From Acidobacteriota bacterium (GTDB taxonomy: Bacteria; Actinomycetota; Acidimicrobiia; Acidimicrobiales; SHLQ01), in contig JADFOM010000046.1 in the NCBI GenBank assembly GCA_022562835.1, positions 1-6,561 on the forward strand: a stretch of DNA of 6,561 nt, written 5' to 3'. Shown piece after piece: positions 1-6,421 of the stretch (positions within the stretch are counted from its first letter, which is position 1; every line of letters begins with the position of its first letter). The position numbers and the translations under genes are program-made. A model generated the notes under the pieces. It made no database searches. It had not been told where the DNA came from and was given only the letters and a program-made list of their open reading frames with translations.

Positions 1-552
1 GACCGCACCCACATAGCCGAGTACGTGTGCAGCTGTCTCGCCATACGGGTAGTGACGCACCGTGGTCTGAGCTACGTACACGCCCGGGAATTGGTCGCCT
101 CGTTCACCGACATAGACCAGCAGGGACGGGTCCACGTCTAGTGCCAGGACCACATCTTCGAACCTGCCATAGGACTCGTCGGCCAGCTCTGCGGTGAGGT
201 CGCTCACCTTCACGAGCTCGGAGAGCGCCGAGCGATTTACTTGTACAGCCAACGCCTTGAGCATCTGTGCGGTCTCGTCGTCATCGAACGCCGCTTCGAT
301 CTCACGCGGATTCGCCATCACCGCTGTCGTAACGCGGTTGGTTACTAGAAGTCGACCATTGCGATCGAAGATGCGACCCCGTGGCGCCTCCTCGTGCACG
401 GTCCGAGTGATCTGTGCCGAGGCTGTCTCCTGGTATTCGGTCGTGTTCAGAACTTGCAAATACCAGAGACGTGCGCCAATCGCCGCGAACATCGACAAGC
501 CGATGATCGCTATCAGCCGCAGCCTGTCGCGTGATTGAGCCGGGCCGTTCAT
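1..552 (-). CDS. mrdA: Penicillin-binding protein 2 (elongasome transpeptidase), N-terminal 184 residues, cut by window edge
   Basis: This is a class B penicillin-binding protein, the D,D-transpeptidase that cross-links peptidoglycan during lateral wall growth together with RodA and MreBCD. It is a bitopic inner-membrane protein with its catalytic part outside the membrane. The visible part has a short cytoplasmic tail, one membrane anchor (about residues 12-34, including IAIIGLSMFAAIGARLWYLQ) and the start of the PBP dimerisation (pedestal) domain. That domain carries the hallmark EEAPRGRIFDRNGRLL (54-69) and later YPYGETAAHVLGYVG (169-183), both typical of PBP2/FtsI proteins. The transpeptidase domain with its SxxK, SxN and KTG motifs lies beyond base 1. 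The ATG at 552 overlaps the mreD stop as ATGA, implying translational coupling; no strong Shine-Dalgarno is seen. PBP2 rather than FtsI is inferred from the mreBCD context. Confidence 0.93.
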   Translation of the reverse strand, partial: MNGPAQSRDRLRLIAIIGLSMFAAIGARLWYLQVLNTTEYQETASAQITRTVHEEAPRGRIFDRNGRLLVTNRVTTAVMANPREIEAAFDDDETAQMLKALAVQVNRSALSELVKVSDLTAELADESYGRFEDVVLALDVDPSLLVYVGERGDQFPGVYVAQTTVRHYPYGETAAHVLGYVGAV

Positions 553-1067
553 CCGCTTGGCGCCGAAACGGGGCGGGTCGCGAGCCATGTTGGTGCAACC
601 ATCCAGCGAACCACGGGATCGATGAGGGGTGCCAGCGCGCCACCACAAAGTCCAGCGATCAGCGCGATCATGCCGACCGGATGATCCGACATCGTCGACT
701 GTCCGAGGATCTCTCCGAGCGCAGCGAACACCGCGACACCCGTCGCAGTTCCAGTAGCGCCAACCATGATCAGCAGTCGCGTGTCGCCCTCACCAAACGT
801 TTCACGCAGGGAGCCGATCGCGTATGCGGTGAGGCAGAAAGATAACGCTGCAATGCCGAGAGGGGTCTCGAGCAGGGTGTCGTAGAGCAGACCGCCAACA
901 AATCCAACGATTGCCCCCAGTTCGGGACCTGCGCGCAGCGCTGATAGCACCGCCACGAGCAAGACCAACTCGATCTCCACGCCGGCGACACGGAACCGGC
1001 TGAGCAAGGTGGACTGCACAACGACGGCCAGAACAACGACCAGGAGAATCCGTAGCACCTGATTCAC
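549..1067 (-). CDS. mreD: Rod shape-determining membrane protein MreD
   Basis: This 172-residue integral membrane protein belongs to the MreD family, a partner of MreC and PBP2/RodA in the elongation machinery. It is strongly hydrophobic, with about five predicted membrane segments: roughly residues 5-22, 32-45, 50-64, 70-86 and 98-122, plus a further hydrophobic stretch at 130-149. The motif GFVGGLLYDTLLETPLG (55-71) is characteristic of MreD, where a conserved Gly-Leu-x-x-Asp block follows the second or third helix. The start is GTG at 1067, inside the mreC stop (GTGA overlap). The stop overlaps the mrdA start (ATGA). Both joints suggest coupled translation and fixed stoichiometry. Its length matches the family (about 160-180 residues). 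Assignment rests on topology, the motif and its place between mreC and PBP2, since MreD sequences are otherwise poorly conserved. Confidence 0.93.
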   Translation of the reverse strand: MNQVLRILLVVVLAVVVQSTLLSRFRVAGVEIELVLLVAVLSALRAGPELGAIVGFVGGLLYDTLLETPLGIAALSFCLTAYAIGSLRETFGEGDTRLLIMVGATGTATGVAVFAALGEILGQSTMSDHPVGMIALIAGLCGGALAPLIDPVVRWMVAPTWLATRPVSAPSG

Positions 1068-1948
1068 GAGCCGGTCTCAGTTGTTGGTGTTGTCTCTGCG
1101 CCATCGATGTCGTCGAGCGTGTCCGCTACATAGATCAACACGCTTACGAAATCGAGGCGTTCGGTATCGGCGAGGGGTTCAACACTCAAGATGTCGGGCT
1201 GACCTTGATCACCTACCTCTAGGACACGGGCACGCCCAACCGGTATGTCTGCGGGGTAGAGGCTCTGACCTTCGGGCCCTACGGTTACGACCGGATCACC
1301 GTCGTCGACCGTCACCGAATCATCCACGAACCGTAGGTCGAGGCGTTTTGAATTGCCTGTACCCGAGGCGAGTCCCGGCTCGCCCGAGTCTGTGACTCGG
1401 ACCCCGATCTCGAATTGAGGCGAGCTGATCAGGCGGACCAGCGAGGACGAACGATCCGATCGAATAACAGTCCCCACCAGACCCGCGCTAGTTACCACTG
1501 CCATGTTCTCCGCGATGCCCGAGTTCTGTCCCTTGTCAATTTCTACCACGTGGGTTTCGAAGTTCCCGGTCGCCCCCTGCACAACCCGGGCCACCACGGT
1601 TTCGATGTCGCCTAGGTAGGGAAGGTCGATCTGATCGAGGAGCCGTTCGAGCGTTTCCGCTTCCGCCTCAGACTCGAACACATCACCCTCGAGTTCCGCG
1701 ACACGGTCGCGCAACACTTCGTTCTCCGCGATGACCTCGTCGTAGTTGAACGCTCCTCGAAAGGCATCGGCGACCGGATCTACCACCCAATTTGCCCCGG
1801 ATCGAAAGGGCGAGAGCACATTGCGTGTCTGTTCCTGTGCCGTTTCGAGTGGACCGATCCCCCGAAAATCGAGGGTCACAAGAATCACGCCGGTCAGGAT
1901 GAGCAGACTAAGGACCTTCAGCGGGCTACGTCGGGGATCCTTTTCCAC
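1064..1948 (-). CDS. mreC: Rod shape-determining protein MreC
   Basis: MreC is the extracytoplasmic scaffold that links MreB filaments and MreD to PBP2 and activates the elongation complex. The 294-residue product has a basic N-terminus (KDPRRSPLK), one membrane anchor (about 12-28, VLSLLILTGVILVTLDF) and a charged coiled-coil region (about 68-108, with ENEVLRDRVAELEGDV). The two-lobed beta-rich MreC domain follows (about 115-275), with GQNSGIAENMAVVTSAGLVG (140-159) as the clearest family signature. A short acidic, Thr-rich tail (276-294) follows. The start is GTG at 1948: an in-frame TGA lies two codons upstream, so no longer form is possible. No good Shine-Dalgarno is visible. It follows mreB after 47 bases and overlaps mreD by four bases. 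Confidence 0.95.
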   Translation of the reverse strand: MEKDPRRSPLKVLSLLILTGVILVTLDFRGIGPLETAQEQTRNVLSPFRSGANWVVDPVADAFRGAFNYDEVIAENEVLRDRVAELEGDVFESEAEAETLERLLDQIDLPYLGDIETVVARVVQGATGNFETHVVEIDKGQNSGIAENMAVVTSAGLVGTVIRSDRSSSLVRLISSPQFEIGVRVTDSGEPGLASGTGNSKRLDLRFVDDSVTVDDGDPVVTVGPEGQSLYPADIPVGRARVLEVGDQGQPDILSVEPLADTERLDFVSVLIYVADTLDDIDGAETTPTTETGS

Positions 1949-1995
1949 CGCTCAGGCGACTTGCCACGGGTGCGAAGCCCGCGGCGTGTCGATCC

Positions 1996-3042
1996 TTAGC
2001 CCTGATACGAGGAGAAGAGAACGCCCTTGAGCACTTCGAACTCCTCAAGTGACTGACCAGCGCCAAGCGCGACGACGAGTAACGGGTCGGGAGCGATCCT
2101 GACGGGCATGCCTGTCTCGTGCTGAATTCTAGCTTCGAACCCGGTCAGCAGAGCACCGCCACCGGCAAGGGTGATGCCGTGCTCCATGATGTCGGCTGCA
2201 AGTTCCGGCGGCGTCTCATCAAGGGTCATCTTCACTGCGTCAGTAACCGCCTGCACCGGTTCCTCGATCGCTTCACGAATCTCTGAAGTGCTGACCACAA
2301 TCGTCTTGGGCAACCCGGTCACCATGTCTCGCCCACGTAGCTCGGCCCGCAGTTCGTCGACTAGAGGCCATGCGGATCCCAGGGTGATCTTGACCTCTTC
2401 TGCTGTGCGCTCGCCGAGCGCAACACTGTATTCCTTCTTGATGTAGCGCACGATCGCGTCATCGAACTCGTCGCCGCCGACGCGTGCTGATTGCGACGCG
2501 ACGACCCCACCGAGTGAAATCACGGCGACTTCGGTGGTCCCGCCGCCGATGTCCACGATCATCGAACCGGTCGGTTCCTGTACTGGCAGGCCGGAACCAA
2601 TGGCGGCCGCCATCGGTTCTTCGATGATGTAGGCGGGCTTACGAGCGCCAGCGAATTCGGCTGCTTCTTGGACTGCTCGTTGCTCGACGCCGGTGATGCC
2701 CGACGGTACGCAGATGACCATCCGCGGCTTGGCCCAGCGCCGCTGGTGGACCTTCTGTATGAAGTAACGCAACATCTTTTCGCAGACGTCGAAATCGGCG
2801 ATCACGCCGTCCTTGAGGGGACGGATAGCTTGGATATGACTCGGCGTGCGGCCGATCATTCGTTTGGCCTCGGTGCCGACCGCAAGCGCGCGACCGTCAT
2901 GAACGTTGACGGCGACAACCGATGGTTCGTCGAGAACGATGCCTTCGCCACGGACGTACACCAAAGTGTTCGCCGTGCCGAGATCGACCGCCATATCGCG
3001 ACCCATGATTGCCCCCAACGAGCCGAGCACGTTGTCGGACAT
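1996..3042 (-). CDS. mreB: Rod shape-determining protein MreB, actin-like ATPase
   Basis: MreB polymerises on the inner face of the membrane and steers the cell-wall elongation complex. The 348-residue product carries all actin-fold nucleotide motifs: phosphate-1 MAVDLGTANTLVYV (17-30), phosphate-2 MIVDIGGGTTEVAVISLGG (161-179) and the adenosine motif GITLAGGGALLTGFE (289-303). RPLKDGVIADF (74-84) and EEPMAAAIGSGLPV (141-154) are further strong MreB signatures. Length matches the family (about 335-350). I chose the ATG at 3042 because a purine-rich Shine-Dalgarno (GGAAAGGG, 3048-3055) sits just upstream. The in-frame GTG at 3072 would add ten residues spanning that site and not typical of MreB. 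It is first in the mreBCD-mrdA cluster, 177 bases after ndk, so it may have its own promoter. Confidence 0.97.
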   Translation of the reverse strand: MSDNVLGSLGAIMGRDMAVDLGTANTLVYVRGEGIVLDEPSVVAVNVHDGRALAVGTEAKRMIGRTPSHIQAIRPLKDGVIADFDVCEKMLRYFIQKVHQRRWAKPRMVICVPSGITGVEQRAVQEAAEFAGARKPAYIIEEPMAAAIGSGLPVQEPTGSMIVDIGGGTTEVAVISLGGVVASQSARVGGDEFDDAIVRYIKKEYSVALGERTAEEVKITLGSAWPLVDELRAELRGRDMVTGLPKTIVVSTSEIREAIEEPVQAVTDAVKMTLDETPPELAADIMEHGITLAGGGALLTGFEARIQHETGMPVRIAPDPLLVVALGAGQSLEEFEVLKGVLFSSYQG

Positions 3043-3047
3043 CTTCG

Positions 3048-3055
3048 CCCTTTCC
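3048..3055 (-). promoter_or_regulatory. Shine-Dalgarno site of mreB
   Basis: On the minus strand the sequence reads GGAAAGGG followed by CGAAG and then ATG (3042). It is the best ribosome binding site upstream of any start in the window. It decides the mreB start in favour of ATG 3042 over the GTG 30 bases upstream, whose coding frame would run through this site. Confidence 0.65.
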
Positions 3056-3116
3056 ACAAGTTGCCACTGCACTGCCTGGTTTCGTGTGACTACACGTAAC
3101 CCCTACTCCGCCGGGC

Positions 3117-3147
3117 AGTCTAGGTCAGATCCGTAACGAAACCGCAA
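3117..3147 (-). promoter_or_regulatory. Weak candidate promoter for mreB operon
   Basis: The 177-base ndk-mreB spacer (3043-3219) holds no gene. The best sigma70-like pair I could find on the minus strand is TTGCGG (3142-3147) and TAGACT (3117-3122). The spacing is 19 bases, longer than the usual 17, and the matches to consensus are 3/6 and 4/6. It would give an mreB leader of roughly 65-70 bases. Such a weak match can arise by chance; the length of the spacer compared with the other joints is the better argument for a promoter here. Confidence 0.22.
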
Positions 3148-3219
3148 CGCTGTGAAGATGCGCACCGAATCGCCACCAAACGGGCTTGAGCAGCGTTCCA
3201 CAACCTCTGTCCGCGATTC

Positions 3220-3633
3220 TCAGGCGGGAAGACCTGGGAAGAAGATCTTGATCTCGCGGGCCGCTGATTCGGCCGAATCGCTCCCGTGGACCAGGTTTTC
3301 TGTGAAGAGCGTGCCGAGGTCGCCGCGGATGGTTCCTGGTGCCGCTTCGGCCGGATTCGTAGTCCCCATCATCGAGCGCACAATCGCAAACGTGTCTTTC
3401 GGTCCCGCGATGACCATAACCATGGAGGGACCGCGACTCATGAATGAAACGAGCTCGTCATAGAAGGGTTTGCCCTGGTGTTCATCGTAGTGACGTGCCA
3501 GGGTCTCGGTGTCAAGGATTTCGAGGCGAGCGGCGACGAGGCTCAAGCCCTTGCGCTCGAAGCGGCCGAGGATCTCGCCGACGAGGCCGCGCTCGACCGA
3601 GTCGGGTTTACAGATGACGAGTGTGCGGTTCAT
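3220..3633 (-). CDS. ndk: Nucleoside diphosphate kinase
   Basis: This enzyme transfers the gamma phosphate from ATP to nucleoside diphosphates through a phosphohistidine intermediate, balancing cellular NTP and dNTP pools. The 137-residue product is a complete single-domain NDPK. It has TLVICKPDSVERGLVGEI (4-21, with ATP-contacting Lys9), HYDEHQGKPFYDELVSFM (48-65) and the active-site segment NLVHGSDSAESA (113-124) with catalytic His116. Arg86, Thr91, Arg103 and Asn113 fit the usual nucleotide-binding residues. I placed the start at ATG 3633 because this gives the family length and the canonical MxRTLVIxKPD beginning. An upstream in-frame ATG at 3693 would add 20 unrelated residues and run through the candidate promoter. 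No Shine-Dalgarno is evident at 3633. The gene follows folC after 158 bases and precedes mreB, the usual actinobacterial order. Confidence 0.97.
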   Translation of the reverse strand: MNRTLVICKPDSVERGLVGEILGRFERKGLSLVAARLEILDTETLARHYDEHQGKPFYDELVSFMSRGPSMVMVIAGPKDTFAIVRSMMGTTNPAEAAPGTIRGDLGTLFTENLVHGSDSAESAAREIKIFFPGLPA

Positions 3634-3651
3634 CGGCCAGAGGGTATCCAC

Positions 3652-3680
3652 GTCATAGGCGTTCTGTTGGTCTACGGCAA
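3652..3680 (-). promoter_or_regulatory. Candidate sigma70-type promoter for ndk
   Basis: Reading the minus strand, TTGCCG (3675-3680) and TATGAC (3652-3657) are separated by exactly 17 bases. Each matches the -35 and -10 consensus at 4 of 6 positions. Transcription would begin around 3644-3646, leaving a leader of only about 10-15 bases before the ATG at 3633. That fits the lack of a clear ribosome binding site there. The box lies 19 bases downstream of the inverted repeat at 3700-3774, so ndk could start a new transcript separate from clpP-clpX-folC. Inferred from sequence match only. Confidence 0.45.
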
Positions 3681-3699
3681 CCAGCCCGGGCATGGCAAC

Positions 3700-3774
3700 A
3701 GAACGGTGTCAGACACCGAGCGCGCAGAGTGCTCGGGCCAAGTCGATTCTGCGCCCGGTGTCTGACACCGTTCT
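3700..3774. repeat. REP-like inverted repeat: two GGTGTC-A/T-GACACC palindromes
   Basis: A perfect 19-bp inverted repeat has its left arm at 3700-3718 and its right arm at 3756-3774. Each arm contains an almost perfect 15-nt palindrome (CGGTGTCAGACACCG at 3704-3718 and its complement at 3756-3770), so the unit can fold either as one long hairpin or as two small ones. Inside the arms a further 7-bp stem (3722-3728 with 3748-3754) forms after a small internal loop, leaving a terminal loop of 19 nt. It starts 17 bases after the folC stop. On the folC transcript the stem would be followed by GTTGCC rather than a run of T, so it is a poor intrinsic terminator as it stands. No flanking direct repeat and no transposase gene are seen. 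Most likely a REP or similar non-autonomous palindromic element; a role in mRNA 3'-end formation or protection is possible. Confidence 0.8.
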
Positions 3775-3791
3775 TCCGGCTCGTGTGAATA

Positions 3792-5090
3792 TCACCCTGG
3801 ACGAAGGCGTTCGGTCACTTCTAGAGCGGCGCGATAGAGATAGAAGCTTCCACACACAACGACGGTGTCGTCCGCTCCCGCGATCGTGATCGCTCTCACA
3901 ACGGCCTCAGCCACGTCTTCGATCAGTTCGCTTTCGGCACCTTGGTCGGCAGCTGCTTCGACGATAAGCGCTGGGTGGACTGCGCGAGGGGAAGGCGCCC
4001 TGCACGCGATCACGACGTCGGAGGGTCCGATGCCCAGCCCCTCGACCATCTCAGAAGCCTTGCGTGGTTCGAGTAGACCAATGACGAAGAGTCGGCGCTG
4101 GCCCTCCCCCAACACCTCGGCAAGCGTCTCGGCGAGCGCCTCCGCCGCCGCAACATTGTGCGCACCATCGATGACGACGGTCGGTTGATGATGCACGATT
4201 TCGAATCGGCCCTTCAACGGCGCCGCCGCGAATCCCTCAACTATCACCTCGGGGTCCAACGCTGTACCGACCAGCTGCTCGACAGCCGCGATCGCAATTC
4301 CCGCGTTTGCAGCCTGGTGTGCGCCGAACTGCGGCACGAACACATCGTCGTGGGCACCGTGCGGCGTTGTAATGTCGACCACCTGACCCCCAACGCCGAG
4401 CTGGCCAGGCGATACCAGGAGTTCCTGGCCTAGCGCGACGATCGGAACGGGATGTTCGTCCGCGAACAGATCAACAAGTTCGGGCGGGATCGAGCCGATA
4501 ACCAAGGGACGGTCGGCGACGACGATCCCAGCCTTCTCCGATGCAACGGAACGCTCCCATCCAGGTGCCCCGTCGGTGTGGTCTCGCCCGATCGAGGTGA
4601 TGACCGCAACATCGGCTTCGACAACGTTGGTGGCGTCATAACGGCCGAGCAGCCCGACCTCTACCACGGCTACATCCACTGCGATTTCGGCGAACCATCC
4701 GAAGGCGGCGGCTGTCAGGATCTCGAAATAGCTCGGCTCATGATTCGCCAAAGGCGCCAGAGCTGCGATCACACCGATCGCCGCGCCGAACTCCTCCTCG
4801 GAGATCTCCTCGCTGTTACGGCGCAGACGTTCGGTGACCGACACCAGATGAGGACTGGTATATGTGCCGACATGAAGCCCAAGAGCGCCGACCAAACCAC
4901 TCACGAGATGGGCGACCGTACCCTTCCCGTTCGTGCCGGTGATGTGCACCACGCGATAGGCCTTCTGTGGCTCGGCGAGCACGTCGAGTAACGCATAGGT
5001 CGCGTCGAGCGACAACCCTTTGACGAGCCCAGCCCGGGCCTCATGGTTGATGTGGCGATCGAGGTAGGCCTGCGCCTCACGAAACTCCAT
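3792..5090 (-). CDS. folC: Folylpolyglutamate synthase / dihydrofolate synthase family protein (Mur ligase fold)
   Basis: FolC is a cytoplasmic ATP-dependent ligase that adds glutamate to folates and in many bacteria also makes dihydrofolate from dihydropteroate. The 432-residue product has the Mur-ligase layout. These are the P-loop HITGTNGKGTVAHLV (49-63), the FolC-specific TYTSPHLVSVTERLR (76-90), the magnesium/carbamate-lysine block (EVGLLGRYDATNV 144-156, SIGRDHTDGAPG 166-177, SEKAGIV 184-190) and the C-terminal domain with KGRFEIV (293-299) and VVIDGAHN (305-312). Family length is about 420-450. ATG 5090 is preferred, with GGGGG five bases upstream; in-frame GTG 5096 and TTG 5102 would add two or four residues. 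It lies 23 bases after clpX, so it is probably co-transcribed. Whether it has both activities cannot be told, as no folP/folK genes are in view. GLLGR replaces the common GLGGR. Confidence 0.95.
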   Translation of the reverse strand: MEFREAQAYLDRHINHEARAGLVKGLSLDATYALLDVLAEPQKAYRVVHITGTNGKGTVAHLVSGLVGALGLHVGTYTSPHLVSVTERLRRNSEEISEEEFGAAIGVIAALAPLANHEPSYFEILTAAAFGWFAEIAVDVAVVEVGLLGRYDATNVVEADVAVITSIGRDHTDGAPGWERSVASEKAGIVVADRPLVIGSIPPELVDLFADEHPVPIVALGQELLVSPGQLGVGGQVVDITTPHGAHDDVFVPQFGAHQAANAGIAIAAVEQLVGTALDPEVIVEGFAAAPLKGRFEIVHHQPTVVIDGAHNVAAAEALAETLAEVLGEGQRRLFVIGLLEPRKASEMVEGLGIGPSDVVIACRAPSPRAVHPALIVEAAADQGAESELIEDVAEAVVRAITIAGADDTVVVCGSFYLYRAALEVTERLRPG

Positions 5091-5113
5091 CGCCACCCCC
5101 AATCGGGTCTGGT

Positions 5114-6385
5114 TCAGGAAGCTGCACGACGCGGCATCTGCCGCTCACTGCGGGTGCCGGTCACCAACTCGGGCTCGACACGTTCGGTGATGACCTTCTC
5201 ATCGATGACACAACGCGCAACATCGTCGCGGCTCGGCAGCTCGTACATGACGCGCAATAGAATTTCTTCGAGCAGCGAGCGCAGGCCACGGGCACCGATC
5301 TGACGTTTCAGGGCCTCATCGGCGATGGCGTGCAGTGCCTCGTCTGTGAACTCGAGATCGACGTTCTCGAGATCGAACGACTTCGTGTACTGCTTGATCA
5401 GAGCATTCTTTGGTTCGATCAGCACGCGCACAAGGTCGTCGACGTCAAGGTTGCCGAGCCAGCCCACCACCGGCATGCGACCGATGAACTCGGGGATCAG
5501 CCCGTAGGCCATAAGATCTTCGGGTTGGAGTTCGTCGTAGATCTCTCCGAGATCCCTTTCGCTCCGCGGACGAACGTCGGCGGTGAATCCAGCACCTGAG
5601 CGCCCAACTCTTGCCTCGACAATGTCGTCAAGCCCTGCGAACGCGCCGCCGCAGATGAACAGGATATTCGTCGTGTCGATCTGTAGGAATTCCTGATGCG
5701 GATGTTTGCGCCCACCCTGCGGCGGCACCGAGGCGGTCGTCCCTTCGAGGATCTTGAGCAGTGCCTGTTGCACTCCCTCGCCGGAAACGTCTCTCGTGAT
5801 CGACGGGTTCTCGCTCTTGCGAGCGATCTTGTCGATCTCATCGATATAGATGATCCCGGTCTGTGCCTTGTTGATGTCATAGTCAGCCGACTGAATGAGC
5901 CGCAGCAGGATGTTTTCGACATCTTCGCCGACGTAGCCCGCCTCGGTCAGCGCTGTCGCATCCGCAATCGCGAACGGCAGGTCGAGCATGCGTGCGAGCG
6001 TCTGAGCGATCAGCGTCTTTCCACAGCCCGTTGGCCCGATCAACATGATGTTGGATTTCGCCAACTCGACTTCGGTGTCGGCGGATGATCCCAGTTTCAA
6101 TCGCTTGTAGTGGTTGTACACGGCCACCGACACCATCATCTTGGCCGTGTCCTGGCCTATCACGTACTCGTCGAGGAACGACCTGATCTCATGGGGAGTC
6201 GGCAACTCACCGAACGCGACCTCGGACTGTTCAGACAGTTCTTCCTCGATGATCTCGTTGCAAAGATCGATGCACTCGTCACAGATATAGACGCCAGGGC
6301 CAGCTATGAGCTTCTTGACCTGCTTTTGTGATTTGCCGCAAAAGGAGCACTTCAAGAGCTCCCCGCCCTCACCAAACTTCGCCAA
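5114..6385 (-). CDS. clpX: ATP-dependent Clp protease ATP-binding subunit ClpX
   Basis: ClpX is the hexameric AAA+ unfoldase that recognises tagged substrates and feeds them to ClpP. The 423-residue product is full length. It has the N-terminal C4 zinc-binding domain (Cys13, Cys16, Cys35, Cys38), Walker A GPTGCGKT (117-124), pore loop GYVG (150-153), Walker B IIYIDEID (178-185) and the pore-2 region RDVSGEGVQQ (198-207). The RKH loop (226-228), LIPEFIGR (296-303, arginine region) and sensor-2 GARGLR (364-369) follow. The ClpP-docking loop reads AGF (265-267) where E. coli has IGF. The start is TTG at 6385, with GGGGA five bases upstream (6391-6395). The only in-frame upstream stop is the clpP TAG itself, 36 bases away, and MAKFGEGGELLKCSFCGKS is a normal ClpX beginning. 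It is directly downstream of clpP. Confidence 0.97.
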   Translation of the reverse strand: MAKFGEGGELLKCSFCGKSQKQVKKLIAGPGVYICDECIDLCNEIIEEELSEQSEVAFGELPTPHEIRSFLDEYVIGQDTAKMMVSVAVYNHYKRLKLGSSADTEVELAKSNIMLIGPTGCGKTLIAQTLARMLDLPFAIADATALTEAGYVGEDVENILLRLIQSADYDINKAQTGIIYIDEIDKIARKSENPSITRDVSGEGVQQALLKILEGTTASVPPQGGRKHPHQEFLQIDTTNILFICGGAFAGLDDIVEARVGRSGAGFTADVRPRSERDLGEIYDELQPEDLMAYGLIPEFIGRMPVVGWLGNLDVDDLVRVLIEPKNALIKQYTKSFDLENVDLEFTDEALHAIADEALKRQIGARGLRSLLEEILLRVMYELPSRDDVARCVIDEKVITERVEPELVTGTRSERQMPRRAAS

Positions 6386-6421
6386 CAGAATCCCCGTTTC
6401 CTTCGTGACCGTTCGGAAAGA

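Noticed and set aside
302..646. Minus-strand open frame of 114 codons across the mreD-mrdA joint
   Set aside because: It is out of frame with both mreD and PBP2, whose sequences are clear in the other frames, and reads as low-information Arg/Ser-rich protein.
3043..3072. GTG start giving MreB ten extra residues
   Set aside because: The ATG at 3042 has a clear Shine-Dalgarno within this stretch, and the longer N-terminus does not resemble MreB.
2668..3099. Plus-strand open frame of 143 codons over the mreB 5' region
   Set aside because: Antisense to the conserved N-terminal half of mreB with a composition typical of a shadow frame; no family resemblance seen.
3167..3219. 7-bp inverted repeat GAATCGC/GCGATTC just after the ndk stop, considered as a terminator
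   Set aside because: The loop is about 39 bases and no T-run follows; a 7-bp match over that distance is likely chance.
3634..3693. Upstream in-frame ATG giving Ndk 20 extra residues
   Set aside because: Ndk proteins begin at the MxRTLVIxKPD motif and are about 137 residues. The extension shows no conservation features and overlaps the best promoter match.
3700..3774. The inverted repeat as a MITE or complete insertion sequence
   Set aside because: No target-site duplication is visible at its edges and there is no room for a transposase; a REP-type element fits better.
3700..3774. CRISPR repeat interpretation of the two similar arms
   Set aside because: There are only two units, they are inverted rather than direct, and no cas genes are present.
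4452..4991. Long plus-strand open frame of 179 codons
   Set aside because: It lies entirely antisense to folC, whose protein is unmistakable. Its translation has no recognisable domain, and such open frames are expected opposite high-GC genes.
5696..6088. Plus-strand open frame of 130 codons
   Set aside because: Antisense to the AAA+ core of clpX; the sequence is a complement shadow with no domain of its own.
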